A stretch of 64,000 nucleotides of DNA from Aequorivita vladivostokensis (GCF_000952855.1 NZ_JSVU01000008.1:113007-177006), one strand, 5' to 3'; positions 1-7,989 are shown, numbered from the stretch's first letter. Notes: generated by a model not told the origin, from the sequence alone. A program made the numbers and translations.

Positions 1-182
1 TCGATAGCATCGCCAGTGTCCTCAGCAGCTTCTTCGATAGCATCTCCTGTGTTCTCCATAGCTTCTTCTACATCGTTAGTTGTAGTTTCTGCAGTGTCGT
101 CAACTTTTACGGTAGTCTCTCTGCAAGAGTAAACTGAGAATACTAGTGCAAGAGCGGCAAGTGATAAAAATACTTTTTTCAT
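1..182 (-). CDS. Small SCRE-type lipoprotein, C-terminus outside the window
   Basis: The minus-strand frame opens with ATG at 182 and runs off the left edge. It begins MKKVFLSLAALALVF, a lipoprotein signal peptide, followed by SVYSCRE with the lipobox cysteine near residue 20. The mature part seen is acidic and rich in Thr, Asp, Glu and Ala, with repeated NTGDAIEEA/DTGDAI units. It resembles the three small lipoproteins at 3206-4006, all with SCRE at the cysteine. The function is unknown. The acidic, low-complexity character suggests an unstructured or helical envelope protein, which is inference. Confidence 0.75.
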   Translation of the reverse strand, partial: MKKVFLSLAALALVFSVYSCRETTVKVDDTAETTTNDVEEAMENTGDAIEEAAEDTGDAI

Positions 183-234
183 TGTTGAAATAGATTAGTG
201 ATTAATAGTGCGCAAAAGTAATTAAAAATTTAAT

Positions 235-1002
235 TCAAAAGTTTTTTTCGGTTAAATATTTCCAATACCTTTTTGGAATGTGTTTTATATGCAACCGCAT
301 GTTTTTTCTGGAAGCTATATTGCTATTCTTAAAGTAATTGCCCCAAAGTTTCTGAAATTGTATTTCTTCCAAGGTAAAGAAGTTTGGTGCCTCCTTCTGG
401 GTATTTATTGCCTCGGAAATTTCCAACTGCACTGTCTTCACATTTTTTAGGTCGTAATAAATGCCATACTTTCTTTTCAGATCATAAATCAACCAGTTTT
501 GGTCCGCGTATCTTTTTTTAAAATGAGTTGCATTTAGAGGAAGCACATTAAAATCTGGAGCTATGGTGGCAAAATATATTCCATCTGTGGTGAGTCGGAA
601 GCGCACAAAGGCATCCATTCTATGTTTTTCACGATTCACTTTTTTGACGGTTTTTTCAATTTCGAGTATATGACGGTTACTGAAATCCCTTTCAACATTC
701 TCCGAAGAAGAAAGGGCGTATCTTATGTAATGGAGCATGGAGTCTTCAATACCTAAAATTTCACTGAGGAAAGCTTTGTAGAGTTTTCGTTTTCCAGAAG
801 TTGAAATTTTCTTTGACAGCCCGTTCCAAACGCGTTTGGCCCTGTGTGAATCTGAGTCAATCACTTTCTCTGTTCCAAATAAACTTACAAGCGCGTTCTC
901 TTTCTTGATAATTGAAACATCGTCCAGATTGTATTCATATACATGGAAAACCGAGGAAAGAAACCCCTCGAAACTGCCGTCATAGATTAGGGTGGTTTTC
1001 AA
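235..1002 (-). CDS. TIGR03915/DUF4130 family probable DNA-metabolism protein
   Basis: This 255-residue protein begins MKTTLIYDGSFEGFL, the typical opening of the TIGR03915 (DUF4130) family. The family is known almost only from its partnership with a radical SAM protein and, in some bacteria, from fusion to a uracil-DNA glycosylase domain, so a DNA repair or modification role is inferred by association. I recognise no catalytic motif. The start codon is TTG at 1000-1002 and overlaps the TGA stop of the upstream radical SAM gene (999-1001), so the two are translationally coupled. The pair is transcribed away from the XRE-S24 repressor gene and presumably shares the operator array at 2291-2367. 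Confidence 0.85.
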   Translation of the reverse strand: MKTTLIYDGSFEGFLSSVFHVYEYNLDDVSIIKKENALVSLFGTEKVIDSDSHRAKRVWNGLSKKISTSGKRKLYKAFLSEILGIEDSMLHYIRYALSSSENVERDFSNRHILEIEKTVKKVNREKHRMDAFVRFRLTTDGIYFATIAPDFNVLPLNATHFKKRYADQNWLIYDLKRKYGIYYDLKNVKTVQLEISEAINTQKEAPNFFTLEEIQFQKLWGNYFKNSNIASRKNMRLHIKHIPKRYWKYLTEKNF

Positions 1003-2282
1003 GCCGAAAGATTATTTGGAACATCAAATAAATTTAACTGAGTGCTTAATTCTTTTCTGAATTTACTGTTTGACTCATTCAAAATTAGTCCCTTCAACTG
1101 CGCCGGTGTTCTATCCTTTCCTTCAAAAATCCGGGAATTGCAGGTTATAAAGTATTTGGCCCTATTTAATGAAGCGCCGATGGATTTTAAATTTTCCCAA
1201 TTTAATTTACGATACCTGCGCGCCTGCATAATTTTATGTACCGATTTGGTTCCGAAGCCCGGAACGCGTAGCAGCATGCGCATATCTGCCCTATTTATAT
1301 CTATTGGAAATTGGTCTAGATTGCGCAACGCCCAACTTAATTTCGGATCTATGTCTGCTTCTAGATTTGGAAAATCCTTATTCAGCAGTTCGCGCACGTC
1401 AAAACCATAAAAGCGTAATAACCAATCGGTTTGATAAAGGCGATTTTCCCGCAGTAGCGGTACGGCCGAGCCAATGGATGGCAGCCGTGTATCGTAGCTG
1501 ATAGGAACATAACCCGAATAATAGACCCGTTTAAGGTTAAACGACTTGTAAAAATAGGCCGATGTGTACATAATTTCGGCATCGCTCTCGCCACTGGCGC
1601 CCACGATCATTTGTGTACTCTGCCCTGCAGGCGCATAGATAGGAACTTTTTTCAAAAGCTTTTTTTCATTCTTATATTGAATGATTTCATTTTTAACCTT
1701 TTCCATCGGTTTAATAAAATCTTTCCGATTTTTTTCCGGAGCCAAAAGTTTTAGACCTTTGTCGGTGGGAATTTCAATATTTACCGAAAGCCGATCTGCG
1801 TATAGTCCGGCCTCCCGCATTAGTTCATCGCTCGCCCCTGGAATTGATTTTAGATGGATATAGCCGTTGAAATTTTCTTCCTCCCGAAGTTTTTTTGCCA
1901 CTGCAATCAAGCGTTCCATAGTATAATCCGCATTTTTAAAGATGCCGCTGCTCAAAAAGAGGCCTTCTATATAATTTCGTCTATAGAAATTAATGGTGAG
2001 ATCCACTACTTCCTGTACTTTAAAGGCAGCGCGTTTTATATCGTTGCTTTTGCGGGTAACGCAGTAGGCACAATCAAAAATGCAATGATTGGTCAGCAAT
2101 ATTTTTAAAAGGGAAACACATCTTCCATCTTCAGTATAACTGTGGCAGATACCCATCCCGCTGCTATTGCCGAGGCCTTTATTCTTGTTTTCTCTTTTGC
2201 TTCCGCTGGAGGAACAGGAAACATCATATTTGGCAGCATCTGCTAAGATGCTGAGCTTTTCATTTATTCTTTCAAAATCCAT
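999..2282 (-). CDS. Putative DNA modification/repair radical SAM protein (TIGR03916 family)
   Basis: This is a 427-residue radical SAM enzyme. The cluster motif CIFDCAYC (cysteines near 67, 71 and 74) binds the 4Fe-4S cluster. The C-terminal third has a helix-hairpin-helix stretch (LLRVPGFGTKSVHKI), a DNA-binding module, fitting the TIGR03916 family linked to uracil-DNA glycosylase-like proteins. The substrate is unknown. The frame stays open upstream to 2405, but that extension would run through the operator array and past the repressor start, so I start at the ATG ending at 2282 (MDFERINEKL). The TGA stop overlaps the TTG start of the TIGR03915 gene. Confidence 0.87.
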   Translation of the reverse strand: MDFERINEKLSILADAAKYDVSCSSSGSKRENKNKGLGNSSGMGICHSYTEDGRCVSLLKILLTNHCIFDCAYCVTRKSNDIKRAAFKVQEVVDLTINFYRRNYIEGLFLSSGIFKNADYTMERLIAVAKKLREEENFNGYIHLKSIPGASDELMREAGLYADRLSVNIEIPTDKGLKLLAPEKNRKDFIKPMEKVKNEIIQYKNEKKLLKKVPIYAPAGQSTQMIVGASGESDAEIMYTSAYFYKSFNLKRVYYSGYVPISYDTRLPSIGSAVPLLRENRLYQTDWLLRFYGFDVRELLNKDFPNLEADIDPKLSWALRNLDQFPIDINRADMRMLLRVPGFGTKSVHKIMQARRYRKLNWENLKSIGASLNRAKYFITCNSRIFEGKDRTPAQLKGLILNESNSKFRKELSTQLNLFDVPNNLSA

Positions 2283-2290
2283 AGCATTAT

Positions 2291-2367
2291 TTGGAGGATG
2301 TCCAAAAATAGGGAAATATTCCAAAACTATTGGATATAATCCAAATTTTTTATAGGATATTTTCCAA
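2291..2367. promoter_or_regulatory. Array of four 15-bp palindromic operators (TTGGA-N5-TCCAA)
   Basis: Four copies of one palindrome fill the divergent spacer: 2291-2305 (TTGGA/TCCAA), 2310-2324 (AGGGA/TCCAA), 2330-2344 (TTGGA/TCCAA) and 2353-2367 (TAGGA/TCCAA), each with a 5-nt centre. Starts are 19, 20 and 23 bp apart, so roughly on one helix face. Boxes matching TAnnTTTG lie on the minus strand at 2322-2329 (between copies 2 and 3) and on the plus strand at 2375-2382 (just after copy 4). The layout fits repression of both the radical SAM operon and the repressor gene. That the XRE-S24 protein binds here is inferred from position and symmetry. Confidence 0.85.
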
Positions 2368-2374
2368 TAATTTC

Positions 2375-2382
2375 TATATTTG
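2375..2382 (+). promoter_or_regulatory. -7 promoter box of the XRE-S24 repressor gene
   Basis: TATATTTG matches the Bacteroidota -7 consensus TAnnTTTG. It ends 3 nt before the ATG at 2386, so the transcript would be leaderless or nearly so. No good -33 TTG is seen; operator copy 4 occupies that region. Confidence 0.5.
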
Positions 2383-2385
2383 TGT

Positions 2386-3168
2386 ATGAAATCACAACTA
2401 ACCATAGAAGCTCAACGTTTTAAAAAACTTAGGGAAGAGCTACGGCATACGCAGCAATCGTTTGCCGAACTACTGGATATAGGAGCCACTACGGCCGATA
2501 TAGAAAGGGGAAAGACCAAAATAACGGGAAAAATCATTATGGAGCTAATGGCCCAATTCAATATAAATCCGCTTTGGCTCTACGGCAAAAGTTTTGAAAA
2601 ATATATTGATACGAGCCGCGGCGATGTGAGCCCCAAGGTTATAACCGTGGATAATACGGGGAATGATAGTATTCTGTTGGTAAATCAAAAGGCGGCGGCG
2701 GGTTACCCGAACAATATTCACGATACAGGCTGGTATCAAACCTTGCCGGCGTTCAATATTCCATTGCCTGAATATAGAAATGCATCCTATCGCGGGTTTC
2801 AGGTTGAGGGAGACAGTATGTTACCCAGCATAAAACCGAATGAATGGGTTTTGGGCCGTGCCGTGCCCAGCATACACGAAGCTGCCGATAGCAAGATTTA
2901 CATCGTTGTTCTTAGGGATTCCGTCCTGGTAAAAAAACTTCAAAAAATACCGAATAACCCCCAGAGCATCCGGCTCATTAGCCTAAATGATGAATATTTG
3001 CCCATAGATGTAAAAGTTAGGGATATTCAGGAGCTCTGGTTGGTAAATAGCAAATTGAGTTTTGGTCTCGATGAACCTTCGGAAAGTAATTTGTTAAGAC
3101 AGCTACAACAATCTATGGAAGAACTAAAGGCCCAAATGAAGGGGATGAGCCAAAAAAAAACCGACTGA
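2386..3168 (+). CDS. XRE-family repressor with LexA-like S24 autoprotease domain
   Basis: This 260-residue protein has an N-terminal Cro/CI helix-turn-helix (about 8-65) and a C-terminal S24 peptidase fold (about 95-215). The residues needed for LexA/CI-type self-cleavage are present: the Ala105-Gly106 site in QKAAAGY, Ser144 in EGDSMLPS and Lys183 in VLVKKL. It is therefore likely a cleavable repressor that responds to RecA or another damage signal; the signal is inference. The frame could open at TTG 2380, but ATG 2386 is better. The tail is a short coiled coil (QLQQSMEELKAQMKG). It is divergent from a DNA-repair pair across four palindromic operators, so autoregulation is likely. Confidence 0.88.
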   Translation: MKSQLTIEAQRFKKLREELRHTQQSFAELLDIGATTADIERGKTKITGKIIMELMAQFNINPLWLYGKSFEKYIDTSRGDVSPKVITVDNTGNDSILLVNQKAAAGYPNNIHDTGWYQTLPAFNIPLPEYRNASYRGFQVEGDSMLPSIKPNEWVLGRAVPSIHEAADSKIYIVVLRDSVLVKKLQKIPNNPQSIRLISLNDEYLPIDVKVRDIQELWLVNSKLSFGLDEPSESNLLRQLQQSMEELKAQMKGMSQKKTD

Positions 3169-3184
3169 TATAAGTCGGTTTTTT
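3153..3184. terminator. Intrinsic terminator overlapping the repressor stop codon
   Basis: AACCGACT (3159-3166) pairs with AGTCGGTT (3173-3180), preceded by an A run and followed by a T run, so it could work in both directions between the convergent repressor and lipoprotein genes. The TGA stop (3166-3168) lies in the left arm and loop. Confidence 0.8.
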
Positions 3185-3205
3185 AGTTTTAAATGCGGGG
3201 GGAAC

Positions 3206-3457
3206 TTAATTGTTCTCGTCAATTTTTATTTTGGTATCGCCATCCTCGTCCTTTTTAATCTTCACCTCCTTTTCATCTGTTTCCATTTTTATTTTGGTGT
3301 CGCCGCCGTCTTCTTTAATCTTCACGTCGGCTCCATCAGCCTGCATTTCCTGGATGATGGCTTCTTCTTCTGTTACTTCTTCCTTATTTTCTCGGCAAGA
3401 AATAAAACTTGCAGCTATAAAGGCCGCGCTCAAGGTAAATAATGCTACTTTTTTCAT
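3206..3457 (-). CDS. Small SCRE-type lipoprotein with DxKIK repeats
   Basis: This 83-residue protein has a lipoprotein signal peptide (MKKVALFTLSAAFIAAS) and lipobox FISC at about residue 21, followed by REN. The mature part is an acidic stretch, then four short units of the type ADVKIK, GDTKIK, KEVKIK and GDTKIK, an alternating pattern that could form short beta strands. I recognise no family. It is a paralogue of the next two genes and of the one at the left edge, with a shared SCRE at the modified cysteine. Each gene has its own spacer, so they may be separately transcribed. Confidence 0.75.
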   Translation of the reverse strand: MKKVALFTLSAAFIAASFISCRENKEEVTEEEAIIQEMQADGADVKIKEDGGDTKIKMETDEKEVKIKKDEDGDTKIKIDENN

Positions 3458-3502
3458 AATTGTTGATTTTAAAATTAATTAGGGTGTTTAGTTTAATTTG
3501 AT

Positions 3503-3754
3503 TTAAATATCATCGGTTCCACCAGTACCGGTGTTTTCCTTAATTTCGTTGACTCCTTCCTGTATTGTATTTTCCACAGGATCGGTAGAGTCGTCATCTG
3601 TCATATCCTTCACTTCATCTTCCACGTCGTCAGCAGCGTCATTCACATCGTCTGCAACATCTTCAATATCATCAGCTTTCTTGTTTTCACGACACGAAAT
3701 AAAACTAGTACCGAATGTGAACATAAGTGCTAGAATTAAAATGGATTTTTTCAT
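3503..3754 (-). CDS. Small acidic SCRE-type lipoprotein
   Basis: This 83-residue protein has a signal peptide ending FGTSFISC and continues RENKKADD. The mature chain is strongly acidic, with heptad-like units (DIEDVADDVNDAADDVEDE) that look like an amphipathic helix, then a Gly/Thr-rich tail. No known domain is seen. Its first 25 residues are close to the neighbour at 3206-3457, and its DDV/DAADD units echo the partial lipoprotein at 1-182, which points to tandem duplication followed by divergence of the mature part. Confidence 0.73.
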   Translation of the reverse strand: MKKSILILALMFTFGTSFISCRENKKADDIEDVADDVNDAADDVEDEVKDMTDDDSTDPVENTIQEGVNEIKENTGTGGTDDI

Positions 3755-3784
3755 AATTTAAGGTTTTAAGGTTGTAATTTGGAA

Positions 3785-4006
3785 TTAATCATCGTTTCCA
3801 ATGTCCTCAATTTTCTTATCGATTTCCTCGTTTACTTCTTTGTCCACTTCCTTTGCGGCCCTTTCTAGTATGCCCTCATTTTCCCGTGTTTCAGGTTCCA
3901 CTTCTACTTCTACCTCTCGAATTACTTCCCTGGTTTCAGTCTTTTGCTCGCGGCAAGAACCGAAGGCTAATGGAATGATGGCAAGGGCAATAAATAGTCT
4001 TTTCAT
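3785..4006 (-). CDS. Small charged SCRE-type lipoprotein
   Basis: This 73-residue protein has a signal peptide (MKRLFIALAIIPLAFG) and lipobox SC at about residue 18, followed by REQ. The mature part is a charged helix with a run of alternating Val/Glu (EVIREVEVEVEPE) and a Lys/Glu-rich end. It is the first gene of the cluster of three on the minus strand. I do not recognise a family; the shared SCRE motif groups it with its neighbours. An envelope location follows from the lipobox; a function cannot be read from the sequence. Confidence 0.72.
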   Translation of the reverse strand: MKRLFIALAIIPLAFGSCREQKTETREVIREVEVEVEPETRENEGILERAAKEVDKEVNEEIDKKIEDIGNDD

Positions 4007-4160
4007 AATTAGATTGTTTTTAATTGTTAAAACAAAGCTAGCTTTTTAAATTTCTCAAATGTATAATTAAATACTAAAAATTGTGAAAAGTGTATTAATT
4101 CGGATATTTCGATTCAAAAATTGATGCAATTTTCCCAATAAAATGTTTAAAAATGATTTT

Positions 4161-5393
4161 TTATTGAGCGATATGCCGCATTATTTTCGCCGTGGCCCCT
4201 GTGTTTTTGTTCACAAAATGTCCCGAAATCATTCCTGTTTTGGTTCTGAAATCTTTGTTTTCCACTAGTTTATTTAAAGTTTCCGAGCATTCCGAAGCAT
4301 TCTTAATGGAGAACAAACCTGCCAAGTCCCGCAGACGGATGGCCTCGGGAAATTCACCATAATTTTTTCCAATCACGATGGGAACGCCAAATGTGGCGGG
4401 TTCCAAAATATTGTGGAGCCCGGTGCTGCCCATTGCCCCGCCCACATAGGCAACATCCGCATAACTGTAAAGTTTGCTCAGCAACCCGATGCAGTCGATG
4501 ATTAAAACGTCATAATCTGAAATATTCACTTCATCTTTATTGGAATGGAGCACTGTTTTTTTGACGATTTTTTTAGTGAATTCTGAAATTTTATCGGCTT
4601 CAATTTTATGGGGAGCAATGATGAATTTTACATTTTCGGGTGCAGCATTGATATAATTCAAGAGTACGACTTCATCTTCCGGCCACGTACTTCCACAGAC
4701 AATACAGAGTGAATTTCCTTTAAAATCCTCGGCAAATTTCAGGGTGTTGTCCATTTCAATTTGATGCGAGACCCGGTCAAAACGTGTATCCCCGCTCACA
4801 GTTACATTGCTGAAGCCGATGTTTTTCAGAAGTTCTTCAGAATTTTCATCTTGGAGAAAAAAGTGATCGAAACTTTGTAGCGCCTTTCGCATAAACCCGC
4901 CGTAGCTCTTAAAAAAGATCTGATCCTTCCTAAAAACGCCGGAAACCAAATAGGTGGGCACGTTCTTCTTTTGAAGTTCGAAAAGATAGTTTGGCCAAAA
5001 TTCATATTTTACGAAAAGCGCCATTGTGGGATGAACTGCCGCCAAAAACTTTTTTGCGTTGGCCCGTATATCCATTGGCAAATAAACCACCACGTCTGCC
5101 AAAGGCGTATTCTTTTTCACCTCAAAACCTGATGGCGAAAAAAAACTGACCACTATTTTATGGTCCGGCCTTTGTTTTTTAATGGCTTCCATAATGGGAA
5201 CGCCTTGTTCAAATTCCCCCAACGAGGCACAGTGGAACCAAATGGTTTTATCTTCTGAAGAGATTTTTTGCTCAAGAATTTCAAAAACGTCCTTTCTGCC
5301 GTTCACAAAAAGTTTCATTTTCTTGTTGAACAGCGCCACAATCCGCAAACCGAAGGAGGCCAAATGAATCGATAAATTATAGATTGTGTGCAT
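4161..5393 (-). CDS. waaA: 3-deoxy-D-manno-octulosonic acid (Kdo) transferase
   Basis: This 410-residue protein is of normal length for WaaA/KdtA, the GT30 enzyme that moves Kdo from CMP-Kdo onto lipid A precursor at the inner membrane. An N-terminal hydrophobic anchor (about 1-20) is followed by HCASLGEFEQG, which carries the conserved catalytic-region glutamate, and the C-terminal half has the nucleotide-sugar region with YVGGAMGSTGLHNILEPA. I start at the ATG ending at 5393 (MHTIYNLSIHLASFG) because the extra upstream codons are not family-like. It stands alone, divergent from the aminotransferase/galE pair, which also makes surface sugars. Confidence 0.93.
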   Translation of the reverse strand: MHTIYNLSIHLASFGLRIVALFNKKMKLFVNGRKDVFEILEQKISSEDKTIWFHCASLGEFEQGVPIMEAIKKQRPDHKIVVSFFSPSGFEVKKNTPLADVVVYLPMDIRANAKKFLAAVHPTMALFVKYEFWPNYLFELQKKNVPTYLVSGVFRKDQIFFKSYGGFMRKALQSFDHFFLQDENSEELLKNIGFSNVTVSGDTRFDRVSHQIEMDNTLKFAEDFKGNSLCIVCGSTWPEDEVVLLNYINAAPENVKFIIAPHKIEADKISEFTKKIVKKTVLHSNKDEVNISDYDVLIIDCIGLLSKLYSYADVAYVGGAMGSTGLHNILEPATFGVPIVIGKNYGEFPEAIRLRDLAGLFSIKNASECSETLNKLVENKDFRTKTGMISGHFVNKNTGATAKIMRHIAQ

Positions 5394-5550
5394 AGGTGGT
5401 AAAAATACCAAATTTCAAGTATCAAATCCTAAATATGTAATTTCAATCCCGATAACTATCGAAACCAAATTCCAAATTAACGAATCCCTACATATCAAAT
5501 ATCATTTTCGTAATTTTACCGCATTCGAGAAATTAAAAGTTCAATTTAAA

Positions 5551-5573
5551 AGATACCCGCCTGCGCGGGCATG
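5551..5573. repeat. Copy 1 of a dispersed hairpin repeat ahead of the aminotransferase gene
   Basis: A 23-bp sequence beginning AGATACCCGC contains the palindrome CCCGC-CTGC-GCGGG and ends in ATG, three bases before the real start at 5576. It recurs identically at 6743-6765. Confidence 0.85.
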
Positions 5574-5575
5574 TT

Positions 5576-6733
5576 ATGAAGAAAATACAAATGGTCGACC
5601 TGAAAGGGCAATATGAAAAGATAAAGGAGCGCGTGGACAGTTCCATTATGAACGTAATTGAAACCACCGCTTTTGTGAACGGCCCCGAGGTCCACGAATT
5701 TCAAAAGGAACTTGAGGAATATTTGGGGGTAAAACACGTAATTCCCTGTGCAAACGGCACCGATGCGCTGCAGATTGCAATGATGGGGCTTGGCCTAAAA
5801 CCGGGCGACGAGGTTATAACGGCCGATTTCACTTTTGCCGCCACCGTGGAGGTTATTGCGCTTTTGCAGTTAACGCCAGTGTTGGTAGATGTGGATCCTA
5901 TCAATTTCAATATAGATGTAGAAGCCATAAAAAAAGCGATTACCCCAAAAACCAGAGCCATAGTCCCCGTGCATCTTTTTGGCCTTGCAGCAAATATGGA
6001 CGAAATTATGGCCATTGCCGAAGAACACGATCTGTATGTAATTGAGGACAATGCCCAGGGAATTGGCGCTGATTATACCTGGCCGGACGGCACAAAACAA
6101 AAGACGGGCACCATTGGCCACGTAGCCTCAACCTCCTTTTTTCCCTCGAAAAATTTAGGCTGCTACGGAGACGGCGGCGCCATATTTACCAATGACGATG
6201 ATCTGGCACACATCATTCGCGGGATTGTAAACCACGGAATGTACGTTCGCTACCATCACGATGTGGTGGGGGTAAACAGCAGGCTGGATTCCATTCAAGC
6301 CGCGGTGCTTCGGGCAAAATTGCACCATTTGGACGAATACAATGCGGCGCGCCGAAATGCAGCCAGAAAGTATAGTGAAGCTTTCGCCGGAATAGCAAAT
6401 ATAGTCACGCCCACGGGCTTTTGCGACAACACCCAAACCATTTGCGATGTTTGCGACTGCCACGTTTTTCACCAATACACCTTAAAAATTTTAAATGCAG
6501 ATCGGGATGCTTTGGTAAACCACTTAAACGAAAAGGGAATTCCTTGTGGCGTATATTATCCCATTCCCTTGCACCTTCAAAAAGCGTATAAAGACGAGCG
6601 CTATAAGGAAGAAGATTTTGCGGTTACCAATCAGTTGGTGAAAGAGGTAATTTCACTGCCCATGCACACCGAGCTTGATGACGAGCAGATAGATTATATT
6701 ACCAAAACCGTGATTGATTTTATTCAGAAATAA
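5576..6733 (+). CDS. DegT/DnrJ/EryC1/StrS family sugar aminotransferase
   Basis: This 385-residue PLP enzyme is of the family that makes amino sugars for surface polysaccharides by transferring an amino group to a nucleotide-linked keto-sugar. Visible motifs are the cofactor pocket ANGTDALQIA, VIEDNAQG for the pyridine ring, and the Schiff-base lysine in SFFPSKNLGCYGDGG. The length is usual. The exact sugar cannot be told from sequence. The ATG at 5576 is followed by VDLKGQYEKIK, a common start in this family. The neighbouring galE and waaA support a surface-glycan role; the repeat just upstream is shared with galE. Confidence 0.9.
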   Translation: MKKIQMVDLKGQYEKIKERVDSSIMNVIETTAFVNGPEVHEFQKELEEYLGVKHVIPCANGTDALQIAMMGLGLKPGDEVITADFTFAATVEVIALLQLTPVLVDVDPINFNIDVEAIKKAITPKTRAIVPVHLFGLAANMDEIMAIAEEHDLYVIEDNAQGIGADYTWPDGTKQKTGTIGHVASTSFFPSKNLGCYGDGGAIFTNDDDLAHIIRGIVNHGMYVRYHHDVVGVNSRLDSIQAAVLRAKLHHLDEYNAARRNAARKYSEAFAGIANIVTPTGFCDNTQTICDVCDCHVFHQYTLKILNADRDALVNHLNEKGIPCGVYYPIPLHLQKAYKDERYKEEDFAVTNQLVKEVISLPMHTELDDEQIDYITKTVIDFIQK

Positions 6734-6742
6734 TAATTAAAG

Positions 6743-6765
6743 AGATACCCGCCTGCGCGGGCATG
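6743..6765. repeat. Copy 2 of the dispersed hairpin repeat ahead of galE
   Basis: Identical over 23 bp to 5551-5573, with the CCCGC/GCGGG hairpin. The terminal ATG of the repeat is in frame with galE and two codons upstream of the likely galE start at 6769. Confidence 0.85.
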
Positions 6766-6768
6766 ATA

Positions 6769-7791
6769 ATGAAAAAAATACTCGTAACAGGCGGCTTGGG
6801 CTATATAGGGTCCCACACCGTTGTAGAACTTCAGAATTCAGGTTATCAGGTTATAATAATTGATAACCTTTCCAACGCTTCCTTGGATGTTTTAGAGGGC
6901 ATTACCAACATAACCAAAACCCCTCCGGCCTTTGAAAGGCTCGACTTGCGCCTAAAAGCCGATGTTGCGGATTTTTTTAAACGGAACCAGGATATTGAGG
7001 GAATAATACATTTCGCGGCCAGTAAGGCAGTGGGCGAAAGTGTGCAAAATCCGTTGCTCTATTATGAAAACAACCTCAACACCTTAATTTACCTGCTACA
7101 GGAATGCAATGCCCACGGTATTGAAAACTTCATCTTCAGTTCGTCCTGTACGGTTTATGGCGAGCCCGACTCGCTTCCCATTACAGAAGACGCACCCGTA
7201 AAATCAGCGACTTCGCCTTATGGAAATACCAAACAAATAAGTGAGGAAATATTGAAGGATACGTGTTCCATTTCAGCCTTAAAATCAATTGCGCTGCGAT
7301 ATTTCAACCCTATTGGAGCCCATGAAACGGCAGAGATAGGCGAGCTTCCCGCGGGAGTGCCCCAAAACCTCGTTCCGTTCATTACGCAAACGGCTGCGGG
7401 AGTTCGGGAGCAACTTTCCGTATTTGGCGATGATTACCCTACCGAAGACGGCAGTTGCATCCGTGATTACATACACGTGGTAGATTTGGCAAAGGCACAC
7501 GTTATCGCATTGCAGCGATTGCTTTCAAAGAAGAATCAGTCAAATTATGAAGTTTTCAATTTAGGAACGGGCAGAGGAAGTTCTGTTTTGGAAGTGGTGA
7601 ATTCCTTTGAAAAAACTACCGGTGAAAACCTGAACTATAAAATTGTGGATCGCCGCCCCGGCGATGTAATCGCCGTGTATGCCGATACCCAAAAAGCAAA
7701 TAAGGAATTAGGCTGGAAAGCCGAAAAAACCATGGAAGATGCCCTAAAATCCGCCTGGAAGTGGGAGAAAAAAATACGCAAAATTAAGTAA
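6769..7791 (+). CDS. galE: UDP-glucose 4-epimerase
   Basis: This 340-residue short-chain dehydrogenase-type epimerase interconverts UDP-glucose and UDP-galactose in the cytoplasm. The NAD-binding TGGLGYIGSH is at the N-terminus, followed by SSSCTVYG and the catalytic YGNTK (Tyr-X3-Lys), and later the family motif RDYIHVVDLA. The length is normal. Two ATGs are possible, 6763 inside the repeat and 6769; MKKILVTGG from 6769 is the family-like start. It lies 35 bp after the aminotransferase and probably shares its transcript. The product could feed lipopolysaccharide or capsule assembly. Confidence 0.95.
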   Translation: MKKILVTGGLGYIGSHTVVELQNSGYQVIIIDNLSNASLDVLEGITNITKTPPAFERLDLRLKADVADFFKRNQDIEGIIHFAASKAVGESVQNPLLYYENNLNTLIYLLQECNAHGIENFIFSSSCTVYGEPDSLPITEDAPVKSATSPYGNTKQISEEILKDTCSISALKSIALRYFNPIGAHETAEIGELPAGVPQNLVPFITQTAAGVREQLSVFGDDYPTEDGSCIRDYIHVVDLAKAHVIALQRLLSKKNQSNYEVFNLGTGRGSSVLEVVNSFEKTTGENLNYKIVDRRPGDVIAVYADTQKANKELGWKAEKTMEDALKSAWKWEKKIRKIK

Positions 7792-7865
7792 TTGTTACTC
7801 AATAACGTTTCACTATCCTTTTACCTATCAGCGGTTACGATAATCTAACCCACCATTCACCTGCC

Positions 7866-7989
7866 ACACTGAGTGCAGTCAAAGTGAACCTCCAAAACCT
7901 GCCCCACGGAGCGCAGCCGTAGTGCAGCACCCAGCACCCAGCACCCAGCACCCTTCACCCAGCACCCTTCACCCATCACCCATTACCCC
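7866..7989. repeat. Intergenic repeats: short dispersed repeat plus nine GCACCCA-type heptamers
   Basis: The spacer 7792-8057 has no gene. At 7866-7886 is CACTGAGTGCAGTCAAAGTG, of the dispersed type common in flavobacterial spacers. At 7927-7989 nine 7-bp units follow one another: GCACCCA, with GCACCCT, TCACCCA and TTACCCC variants. Confidence 0.75.

Noticed and set aside
2283..2405. N-terminal extension of the radical SAM gene
   Set aside because: It covers the four operators and crosses the repressor start; the family-like start is ATG 2282.
3210..4049. Plus-strand Ser-rich open frames opposite the small lipoproteins
   Set aside because: They are antisense reads of Glu/Asp-rich codons; the minus-strand frames have signal peptides and lipoboxes.
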